Origin: Nematostella vectensis
Taxonomy: Eukaryota; Cnidaria; Anthozoa; Actiniaria; Edwardsiidae
Direction: 5' to 3'
Length of the DNA: 64,000 nt
Assembly: GCF_932526225.1 (NCBI RefSeq)
Contig: NC_064040.1
Coordinates: 11,756,856-11,820,855, forward strand
The notes beneath the pieces were generated by a model. It was given only the letters and a program-made list of their open reading frames with translations. It did no database searches and was not told where the DNA came from. The position numbers and the translations under genes were made by a program. Shown here piece by piece: positions 12,298 through 22,261 of the stretch. Every line of letters starts with the position of its first letter. Position 1 is the stretch's first letter.

Positions 12298-12608
12298 CTG
12301 ACCGCAGTTTACGCGATCTCCATGCCAACAGCCGATAGATACTCCATATACCTCGTACAAATGTGTCTTCTCCGATCGTTAACGCGATCGTAAGCGCGCG
12401 TAAAACGGGAAAATAGGGAAGTGCCGCCCTTGATTTGCCGTCCAGGAACACAACGCCGTTTTTGAGCGATTCGTGAGCGCGCGCATTGAGGTCCATATTG
12501 TCGTGGAAAACCAGAAGACGCTGCGCTAGGGTGACGCGGGCGATGTTCGTAAGGAAGTCTACAGGGGTATGCATCGGTAAGACAACGCATGGAAATAGTG
12601 TTTGACAA
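12293..12608 (-). other. Orphan GC-rich open frames
   Basis: Two overlapping minus-strand frames are open here (12293-12574 and 12309-12635). The first contains a plausible-looking stretch (VDFLTNIARVTLAQRLL), but neither frame has a recognisable domain. It may be a decayed coding fragment of unknown origin. Confidence 0.25.
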
Positions 12609-12990
12609 CAGCTGATATATGACCATGGGCGTCACCTAGGGTACAGCTGATATATTACCACGGGCGTCACTTGGGTACAGCTGATATATGACCATGGGTG
12701 TTACCTGGAGCAAACTGATATATGTCCATGGGCGTTACCAGGGTACAGCTGATATATAACCATGGGTATCACCTGGGTACAGCTGATTTATGACCATGGG
12801 TGTCACCTGGGTACAACTAATATATGACCATGGGCGTTACCTGAGTTCAACTGATATATGTCCATGGGTATCATCACCTGGGTAGAGCTGATATATGAAA
12901 ATGGGCGTCACCTGGGTACAGCTGGTATATGACCATGGGCGTTACCTTTATAGGGCTGATGTGTGGCCGTCACTAGGCTATAGTCGATAC
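12609..12990. repeat. About 33-bp minisatellite
   Basis: About eleven copies of a unit like GGGTACAGCTGATATATGAC plus CATGGGCGTCACCT, with small indels. The array stops where the GPCR relic begins. Confidence 0.9.
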
Positions 12991-13850
12991 ATGGCCATGG
13001 GTGTTTCTCCCTCATTAGTGGGACGCACTCGGCTGCTTCCTGTCCCTGTTTGCACTCTGCTGCAACAGAAAAAATCGAGAATATATCGCCTGAACTCCGT
13101 TATGCGTGACATATACACGACCACATTAATCGCCGAGTTACTGTAGCGCAGGGGTTTCAGCCCGAGTATGATACTCGTGGACTTGACGCAAGAGTCGCAG
13201 TACGCAACCACGAGCTTATACAAACCATACGGTCACCACGTGATCATCGACGCCAGCGTGACAATTGCCAGCGTTCTGCCAACTTCCGGTTCCGTAAAGC
13301 TAGCTGGCGCAAGGCGCACTCCAGGCTATACTCACGAACGCAATTAAGCCTGATGACAAGTGCAATGTGACTGATGATGATGGTAGCAAGAGAGATGGGG
13401 ATGGTCAGAAACAGGTAGAACTCAACGGAGCGAGATAAGCCAAGGTGGAAGATACCGATGAATGACGTCATCACGGCTGTTGCGAGTAACCATGGAAACC
13501 CGACCAGTATAACGTAGAGCCAGACTCCAGTAAAGCGGTGGAAAAAGGGGAAGGCGCTCTATAGCGATGCCAGTCAGTGCGTACAGGGAAGAAGGGTCGG
13601 CTACGAAGCCGATATTACTGCGAATCACGTGTTCGCTCGTCGAGAGCTCAAGTTGCGGGATCTTTTCTAGGACGCTGACGCCGACCAAGAAATCCGCCAC
13701 ACTTAAGCTGATCAGTAAGAAGTATGGTCGTTTGCGCATGCACTTCGTAGACAAGAAGACCACCAGGGAGAGGATGTTGGCGTAAGCTATTGCAATATTT
13801 CGATTGGCATGGTTAATGGAATTAGATTAAAATCTAATTTATTTCGAGAT
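12978..13850 (-). pseudogene. Class A GPCR relic with frameshifts
   Basis: Reading right to left on the minus strand, all the parts of a rhodopsin-like receptor are present but in different frames. TM1 lies near NILSLVVFLS. TM2 is LLISLSVADFLVG with the conserved Asp. TM3 has SLYALTGIAIER, an ERL-type DRY equivalent. A frame change then leads to TM4-TM5 (from about 13474 down). Another change leads to TM6, RTLAIVTLASMITW. One more shift follows after an in-frame stop, and then TM7, LRYSNSAINVVVY, which is the NPxxY region. At least three frame breaks and the lack of a start codon argue for a pseudogene; assembly errors are the alternative. The ligand class cannot be inferred. Confidence 0.75.
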
Positions 13851-13987
13851 TTTTCTCTCAATGTTAATGAAAACCATAAACATTTTTGGATTGAATAACT
13901 ATTTGAGCTAACAGCTATTCTCTCTGATAGGATCATTCTGTTATCTCAGATGGAATGCCTTGGTCTGTTGTGTATAAGAAGATAATA

Positions 13988-14728
13988 AAGCCTGGTTTCC
14001 ATATAGTCGCTCGCGTCGCGACTGTCGCCACCGTCGTCGAAAAACGTGTCCCACGACGGCGCCGATCATATGGAAACGCTCTGTTCGGCGACGGTTGCGA
14101 TAGCTGCGACAAGAAACGGCACTGTTGCGGAGACAGAAAAAAATATATCTCGGCGACAGTAGCGACAGAGGCGATAGTTCATTTTTTTAAATGGAAACCA
14201 ATATTTTTACTAGTCGCGACGGTAGGGACAAAAATATGTCCCAGAGCTCATTGCGTACGTGACTATCATATCTCAGAATCCCACCTTCTATCACAAAAAA
14301 TAGCGTCTGGCGGGGGCAGAGGGGTGAACACTGTCTTGTTCATGGAAGAGGTACAGAAATACAACTGCCTTTACAAAAAAATAAGTTATAGGCGATAAAT
14401 TTAACATGAGTGAATGTGAAGCTGGAAAAAGTTCAAAACATCGGAACTGTGGCTGCAGGCGTTATTTGAAAAAAGTTCAATTCGATCCCTTCTGGATCTT
14501 CGCAATCCTCTTTGTCTTCTACGCCGTAACAGGGCAAGGAGATAGCAGGCTTGAAGCAAGAGTCGCTCATCAGTAGCCGCCATTTTGTCTCGATTTTCGC
14601 GCCATCCGCGTGACAGCTGCGATTATATGGAAACGGGTAAATCGCTCACATCGCTCCAAACATATTTTTTGTGTCAGCACAAGGGTGGCGATAGCCGCGA
14701 CACTAACGATTATATGGAAACCAGCCCT
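13988..14728. mobile_element. Inverted-repeat element with GGTTTCCATATA termini
   Basis: The left end is CCTGGTTTCCATATAGTCGC and the right end is CGATTATATGGAAACCAG, its reverse complement. Internal sub-repeats of the same phrase occur (for example near 14071 and 14625), together with many GCGACnGTnGCGAC motifs. No transposase is encoded; the open frames on both strands are low-complexity by-products. It is best described as a non-autonomous DNA transposon or foldback-like element. Confidence 0.65.
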
Positions 14729-14999
14729 AAAGGAAAAGCCAAAACAGAGTCCCAAAATACGCCATAATAAGAACAGGCGAGTGCCCCTGGCGATAACATT
14801 TCGCCCACTCACACGTAACGCATCTAAGATCTCATCGCATGTGTCTTAGCAGCGCTCTAGTAGCTCCCATGGTGGCTTTCAGACCCATCTAACCTGACAG
14901 CCTGAGAGACAACTTGGTGAGCCCGACTATCAGCGCGAGGCTGATCTCAAAGCCATCGCAGGTGGTGGATGGCCGCAAAGATGAAAGAAAGAAAGGCTC

Positions 15000-17935
15000 T
15001 CGTGGCCGTGAAGCGATTTTGCATTCTTGGATGCGAAAGCAAAACCGATTCAAACATACCGGCATATTCAGTGTTCCCTGAAAATTACGAATTTTTTCGT
15101 AAGGACAGAACTCTATTCGGTGGCGGTGTATTCGTCGCCGTCCGCAACGACCTTTCCTGCGGCGGAGGAACGTGGTGTAGACGTCGACAGCTGCGAGATC
15201 ATTACATGCTCGATCCAACTTGTGAAGCGCAAAAAGCTATTCTTCACTAGTTTTTATCGACCCCCTCCTGACGAAGACGCGCTTAGCCTGCTCAATGATC
15301 ACCTCTGCAAGCTCTACAGCAAACACACTCAACTCCCATGCGTCATTCTCGGCGGCGACTTCAACTGTCCCGGAATCGATTGGTCAAGCGGCGAAGCAGC
15401 GCTTATCCCCTCTGCACGCTCTTGGGACCACAAACTTACCGAAACAGCAGACATGTTTAGCCTTTCCCAACACGTAAAAGCCCCCGACACGCAAAAACAA
15501 CTATCTCGATCTGGTGTTTTCGTCTAACCCAGGACTCATCCAGGCGTGTCATGTGACCAACGGCTTGAGCGACCACGAGGGGGCTGTTTTATTCGAGGTT
15601 GATACTTCACCAAAGTATACCCCAAAGGCGCCCCACAAAATCTACCAGTACCATAAAGCTGACTACGATGGCCTGAGGTCCTACTTGTCTACCTTCGGAA
15701 CTGATTACATGGCATCATTCCCGCTAAGATCTGTCGATGAGAATTGGGCTGCACTTTTTGAAGGCTTGAAGGATTCCCCCCACACAAGATGTCGAAGGGG
15801 AAACGCCACCTTCCCTGGATGAGCCCAGCCATCAAGCGGCTTATGCGTAAACGAGATAGAGCTTACAAAAAAGCCAAACGCTCTTCGAAGGAAAAAGATC
15901 TCCGCTCGTACAGACGTATACGGAACTATACAACCAAATGCATCAGAGACACGCATAATATATACTTGAGAGCGAGGTCCTGGGTGGGCTTGCGCCGGAC
16001 CCTAGTACACCTAATCTTGGCGGAGCAAAAAGGGCGTGGTCGTACCTTAAGCTGCTGCGCTCCGAGTCCTTGGGTATCCCGACCCTCTTTCAAGGTGACC
16101 AGATCTGCGCGTCAGATTCATCCAAAGCGGAGGCATTGCGCGTCCAATACGACAGCGTCTTCACGCAAGAGGACCAACATTCCTGACCTGACATTTACAA
16201 CTAATGGCATCCATAAGCAGCTAAAGAACATCCAGCCCAACAATGCCTCCGGTCCCGACTCTGTGCCAGCACGTATCCTGATAGAAGCCGCTGGCGAACT
16301 TGCCCCGTTGCTAGTTCCACTATTTCAACAGTCTTATGACTCGGGCTCTCTACCTGCCGCCTGGAAGGACGCCAACGTTACAGCAATCTTCAAGAAAGGC
16401 CACAGAGCGGACCCCAAGAATTATCGCCCAGTATCTTTAACATCTTTGATCTCTAAAGTCATGGAACACGTAGTCTGCAAGCATGTTACAAACCATCTTT
16501 GCGCGAATCAAATAATAACGCATCTCCAACACGGATTTCAGCAAGGTCTTTTATGTGATACTCGACTTACTTCAGTGATCCACGACTGGGCCTCCGTTTT
16601 AAACGCCTATGGTCAAGTTGATGTTGTGTTCTTGGATTTTGCCAAGGCGTTTGACACTGTTCCCCATCAGCGTCGCCTCCTTAAAGCTCAATATTACGGG
16701 ATCAGGGGGAAACTACTCACTTGGCTTCATTGCTTCCTTACGGATAGAAGGCAACGCTTCGTTGTGAATGGGTCTTGTTCAGAATGGTCTCCAGTGACTT
16801 CTGGAGTCCCCCAAGGCACTGTCTTAGGCCCGGTCTTATTCTTGCTCTTCATCAACGACATGCCAACTGGTCTGAAGTCGCATGTAAGGCTGTTTGCCGA
16901 CGACAGTGTATTATACCGCCCAATCAACTCACCTGACGACCACGATATTCTCCAAGAAGAACTACACCTTCTGGAACTCTGGGCGGAGAAATGGCAAATG
17001 GCTTTTGCGCCAAAAAAAGTGCTACATCATGTCAATCACTCTGAAGCGTCATCCATCAGTAGGGGTGTACTCCGTATGCGGTTCCGTCCTCGAGAGCGTC
17101 ACGTGCCAAAAATACCTAGGCGTCTACATCACATCAAGCCTTCGTTGGGACATGCAAGCTGAGGAAGTTAAAAAGAAGGCGAATCGAGTCTTAGGAGTGC
17201 TACAGAGGAACCTTTCATCGTGTTCAGTCCGAATCAAGGAGCGAGCCTACACGTCCCTCGTCCGCCCCATCCTAGAGTACGGTTCGGTGGCATGGTCTCC
17301 ACATACCAAGAGGGATATTAGCACGTTGGAATCTGTCCAGCGTAGAGCCGCACGCTTTACCACAGGGGATTACCAAAGAACAAGTAGCGTTACCCAAATG
17401 ATTAATGTGTTAGGCTGGCAGTCACTCCGTCATCGAAGAATAGTTAGTGACCTCGCACTTTTTTATAAGATAAACTCCGGCCTCGTCAAAATTGATTTTC
17501 CCCTTGATGTTTCACCTAAACCTGCCGTCTACTTCACAAGAACCAGTGCCTGTAATAGCTACCAATTTTCACTCCTCCCAGCTAAAATTAACGCTTTCCA
17601 GTTCTCCTTCTACTCACGCACTATCCCCGTCTGGAATGCTTTACCGCAGGCAGTTTTTCCCTGTCTACAATCTGCAGCCAACTTTGTAGCGGCCTTACCT
17701 AGCGAGCTAATTCGATGATGGGCTTTCATCGTGTTTTTCGTTTGTTATGTACATGTTGTCGCCCGTTATCGTTCTCACGCGCCAGCCTCCGCTGACCGCC
17801 ATTTGCCGGATTAGCTCGCTAGAGGCAATTAAGTTATTTAAAGATTTAAAGGTCTGTGACCTCAGAGGGAAAATTCTGAACATGTACAGAACTGATAAAG
17901 AAAAAAAAGGATTAAAAGCCAAGACAGACTAATAG
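15000..17935 (+). mobile_element. LINE with endonuclease and reverse transcriptase, decayed
   Basis: The sequence runs in order but in several frames. An endonuclease/exonuclease/phosphatase fold part (about 15060-15530) contains FFTSFYRPP and ILGGDFNCPGIDW. A linker (15514-15822) follows, then the reverse transcriptase (15789-17020), with NYRPVSLTS, VDVVFLDFAKAFDTV, a SGVPQGTVLGP block and the FADD catalytic box. The thumb and C-terminal part (17020-17718) has KYLGVYI, LVRPILEYGSVAW and VQRRAARF. The order and motifs fit the CR1/Jockey superfamily. Frameshifts near 15135, 15515, 15790 and 17020 show it is inactive. The 5' ORF1 is missing. A 3' UTR runs to about 17935 and ends in an A-rich stretch. 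Confidence 0.88.
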
Positions 17936-19387
17936 GGCTGGATGTTTATAGCATGTTTCCTTCTGCCCGATCACAGATTGCAATATGTAGGCAGGAGAGC
18001 GAGATGTCTCCTTTCTTATCCAAAGAAAGGTTCAACTAAGAAGGAAGACGTCGTTATTTTAGGAATAAAGCTCATTTCAATTCTGATGGTATATCAATAG
18101 TAGAGCAAATAGAAAGAGAGCCTGAGGTTCATAAGTACATTACACCATTACAATTTACATCCTGTGGAATGACTAAACTCTTTACTTACGTGGAATCTTC
18201 AGTTGAAGCTAGGCCGTGTTTCTTTTGAAGCATTATATGACTACATGATTTAAACACAGAATCCTATGTTCCAATTCTTACGCGCGATCTCATCGGTCAA
18301 GACAGAGTGGAATCATGGTGGAATTCAATAGTTGAAAAGTGGATTTCAATAAAAGCACAGGTGTACCACGAACTTTTTCCCAACGCGAATCATATCTTAC
18401 AAGCATAAGCTGAGAAAATCAAAGTTCTCATAAAACTACTTCTGTTATAGATATAGATCGATTTTTTAGGAAGAAACTTTTGCCCTGAGACTTGGTCTCA
18501 GTCTGGACTTGCCAGGATTGAAAAACTTTCGTTCAAACTTTCTAAGCCTTTGTCTCTTGCTAGTATAGGACATAATAAACTGCGACGAAAGTCAAAACAC
18601 CGAGATGACTGCTCTTGCCGCAGAAAAGACAAAAACCATGAATGAAATTACAATCGTTACGTATATTTTAAACGAAATACAAGAATTCAAAGAGTGTATG
18701 AAGGCCTACAACACCAGAAAAAAGAAGTGGCTACCCACCAAGCGTAAAAATCCCTCTGTACCACAACCACCGGTTCTCGATAGTGCAGTGAGCTGTCTGT
18801 TTCTGGAACTTACTAACTTCAACAACTCCCCAATGAGCATTGCTGTCAATCTCCATGTTGTTTACTTCCCATCCGGAGGAAGTCACGATTTCCTCTTAAA
18901 TTTGAAGACACGCGTTTTGTAGTGAAAACTCTTTTCTGTTTTGATCTGTCCATTTTCTCATCTCAGGTTAGAACTACGAATCCTCACAGATTTGGTGAGC
19001 AGGTGCTTACTTCTTAATACTTCTCAATCCGATAAATATCCAGCTATTAATTGTACCATCGAAAATTAAAATACCTCAATCAAACCGTTGTCTTTTTTTC
19101 TTGATAACAAAATGGATTCAATTTTCTGAACGGGATAGATCGAATGTAAAAAAATGCTCGCGTCTCATTGGATGGTGATAACAACTACGAAATAACTTTT
19201 TCGCCAACTAAAAATAGCGCATAAAACTCTCTTCAACCACAAAAAAGAATTTGACAATAGGATTTAAAAATAATCCATCATCGATTCGTGAATTCCACGT
19301 GTAATTTCACTTAAACACGATATCACACGATGGGATTCGTGCGATATCGTTTTTTTCGCGTGAAATTTCAGGTTTTTTCTTGGGAAC
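17936..19387. other. AT-rich intergenic region
   Basis: A 105-aa open frame at 18605-18922 has no recognisable motif and no splice partners. I see nothing else that can be supported. Confidence 0.45.
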
Positions 19388-19535
19388 GTGCGAAATCCGA
19401 AAAAGTGGACCTAATTTTTCCAGGAAAGGGGGGGGGGGGGGAGGGAGGTAGGGAATAAGTTTCTGATAAGTGGACCTTCGGCTGTTGGGGGGGTGCGTTC
19501 GCACCCCCTGCACCCCCCTGGGTCACGCCTGAATT
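19388..19535 (-). mobile_element. Fragment of the CAGGGCCGTACCCAG element family
   Basis: The order GTGGACCTTCGG, G-run, TGCGTTCGCACCCC, CTGGGTCACGCCTG matches the 19932-20164 element in reverse orientation, with one diverged terminus and no second end. Confidence 0.6.
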
Positions 19536-19649
19536 TACCGTGGAATTCCCTCATCGATAATAAATTTCTTTATATAATTCTGTGGCTATTGTTATCATTT
19601 ACACAATATTATGATCCTGCAAGAACGCAAAACACTATGACAAAATAAT

Positions 19650-21115
19650 ATTTTGGGCCTCGGTATGTTCTTAGTATGTTCTTGGAATTTGGTGAGATCT
19701 AAGGCTAGACGTCCTTTTCAAAAAGGTTCTTAAAAAAACAAAAAGAGTGTATCCAACATGTACTTGTTTTTTATTTAGAAGACTCCCAAAATGCCAAATG
19801 ACGCCGGAATGTTATTTTTTGTATTTGTAAACAGTATAAATCGGTAAAAGACAGGACAAGGAACTTTATTACTGCCCCCATTTGGACCCAGATGCTTTAT
19901 TAGGTATCGCGATCATGCTGCACAGTTGCTACAGGGCCGTACCCAGGGGGGGTTCAGGGGGTGCGAACGCACCCCCCCTCCACAACGGCCGAAGGTCCAC
20001 TTTCCGTTCTCAATAGACGTGCTATTTTTAGACAAAACTGTAAAGCATAAACTAGATCAGCTGATATGTAGCCAAATCCGACAATTAACGTCCCGTGGCA
20101 ATACTGCAAAGGCATAAAAAAACTTTTTTTTTCGGGGGTGTGAAAAATTCTGGGTACGGGCCTGTGCTAGATGGTGGTGTTAAGATTCCAGGCTTTACCA
20201 TAAAGCTCTACTTGTTTTGCAATTATTCAGGATACATCTATATGTATGGTCATTTTCCGTGACCTAAAAAGCTGTTTATATATTTGTCCCACAACTAATC
20301 AAACAGTTCAATCTCTAACGATCACCAGGTTAATGGTATAGTGGCTATTACAAAGCATAAAACCATGGGGAAATTGCAAACTGTTTTACTAAAAAGCTTT
20401 GAATAAAGAGTCAGAAAAAAACGTCATTTGAAGTGAAAAACTTCCTTTTGACAAAAATGATACGTCAGATGAAATGCAAAACTTAATTTTGGCAAAAAAA
20501 AAAAAAAGGGACAATCACCTCTGATTAAGTTTGGTATAGATCTGAGAGTTTGTAACAGTTATAGTTCCTTTTTTTTGGAACTTTATGACTGGCTATTACA
20601 GGGTAAGTCTTACCTAGACGGCTTGTTTTCACTGTTTATAAACCGCTCTGCTCTCTATGCCGCCGTGTATGTGTGTAGGTGTATTTCCACATTCGTAGTT
20701 AATTGCTTCTGCTTGAAAATTAATTATTCAAATAACTTCAATAACAAGTCGCTTAACAGAAGCAAAATGACGAGCACACAATTAAATAAATCGAGACATT
20801 CATCTTTCTTGGCATGGCATCGCTCGTCGAAAACATTGTGGGCCAGTGACAAATACAATTAGATAAAGCTTTGTAGAAATGACAAAATACTGTTCATATC
20901 CTCTCTCCAGGGGTAACTCATGTTTTTCTAATTACCCTTATCAGCAACACCTGCTTTTATTTTAACACACTCTTTTTTACAAGAACCTTTTTAAGAACGT
21001 CCAGCCTGAGATTTCATCAAATTTTAAGAACATGCTAAGAACATATGCCAAGGCTCAGATAGCAGAAATTTTGTTTCTTTTTTAGTCCTGATGCGTTCTA
21101 AAACGCAGAACCAAA
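19650..21115. mobile_element. Element with long inverted repeats, about 1.4 kb
   Basis: About 95 bp at 19654-19745 recurs as an imperfect reverse complement at about 20975-21060. Shared pieces include TATGTTCTTAG, ATGTTCTTGGAATTTG versus ATGTTCTTAAAATTTG, GAGATCTAAGGCTAGACGT and AAAAAGGTTCTT. The arrangement suggests a long-TIR non-autonomous DNA transposon interrupted by the smaller 19932-20164 insertion. The interior has no coding region. Confidence 0.55.
19932..20164 (+). mobile_element. 233-bp MITE with CAGGGCCGTACCCAG termini and TGCTA duplication
   Basis: The left terminus CAGGGCCGTACCCAG and the right terminus CTGGGTACGGGCCTG are inverted repeats with one mismatch. TGCTA lies immediately outside both ends (19927-19931 and 20165-20169), a 5-bp target-site duplication. 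A hairpin-like GGGGGTGCGAACGCACCCCC follows the left end. Related copies lie at 19388-19535, 33408-33605 and 45993-46100. Terminus and duplication length fit a hAT-like family with short duplications, but that class call is inference. Confidence 0.8.
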
Positions 21116-21499
21116 TTGCGCTCATAGTAACAACCTTATAATTGCTATGGATCGTTGGGTACTATATATTTTTTTTCCACTGAAAATTGAACGTTCTTAT
21201 AAAAAAAGAGTATATTAAAAGACGTGAAAAGGTCTCAAAAAAACGTCTTCCTGAGCATTCCTATACAAAAGCTTCTTAAAAGCAGCCGATACAAGAAACC
21301 AATATGTACTTATTTTTGCTTATTACTTTGAAATTGGTTTTTACATCCCAGACTAAATGTGTTATGCCACAATTCAAGGGAATTTTGGATAACTGATTTT
21401 ATTTTCTTTATTCAGTTATCATTATTTTCCCACTTTATAAGTTTATTTTGGATATTATAATGGCATCAATAGAATCTTTGCAAGAATTGGATCCCTGGC

Positions 21500-22095
21500 A
21501 GGGCATTTTACGGACCCCCCCTCTCCCAGCTCTTTACGGACCCCCCCTCTCCCAGCTCTTTACGAACCCCCCCTCTCTCAGCTCTTTACGGACCCCCCCC
21601 CTCTCCCAGCTCTTTACGGACCCCCCCTCCACCTCTCCCAGCTCTTTACGGACCCCCCCTCTTCCAGCTCTTTACGGACCCCCCCTCCCCCTCTCCCAGC
21701 TCTTTACGGACCCCCCCTCCCAGCTCTCTACGGACCCCCCTCTTCCAGCTCTTTACGGACCCCCCTCCCCCTCTCCCAGCTCTTTACGGACCCCCCCTCT
21801 TTCAGCTCTTTACGGACCCCCCCCCCCCCCCTTCCAGCTCTTTACGGACCCCCCCTCCCCCTCTCCCAGCTCTTTACGGACCCCCCCCCCTCCCCCTCTC
21901 CCAGCTCTTTACGGACCCCCCTCCCCCTCTCCCAGCTCTTTACGGACCCCCCCCCTCTTCCAGCTTTTTACGGACCACCCCCCTCTTCCAGCTCTTTACG
22001 GACCCCCCCCTTCTTCCAGCTCTTTACGGACCCCCACCCTCCCCCTCTCCCAGCTCTTTACGGACCCCCCCTCCCCCTCTCCCAGCTCTTTACGG
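21500..22095. repeat. C-rich minisatellite
   Basis: More than twenty copies of CCCAGCTCTTTACGGACCCC followed by variable C/T runs, 24-33 bp each, differing by (CCCCCT) blocks. An open frame through the array on the plus strand is a by-product of the repeat. The complementary strand has regularly spaced G6-G8 runs and could form G-quadruplexes. Confidence 0.95.
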
Positions 22096-22261
22096 ACATA
22101 AAAAAAAACGATTGTATGGCCTATTAATTATGGCTGGTTTTTTTTGTCCTGGGTTCTGAAATATAAAAAACCAAATCATATAGATATCGTGACAAAACAA
22201 GACACACGGATGACATACCACATAAGATGCTCCATAATATACAGGATAGTTTACAATAAAG

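Noticed and set aside
13955-14583. 147-aa plus-strand and 60-aa minus-strand frames
   Set aside because: They lie inside the inverted-repeat element and consist of GCGAC-type repeats.
21448-22101. 217-aa Pro/Leu/Ser-rich open frame
   Set aside because: It runs entirely through the C-rich minisatellite and breaks down outside it.
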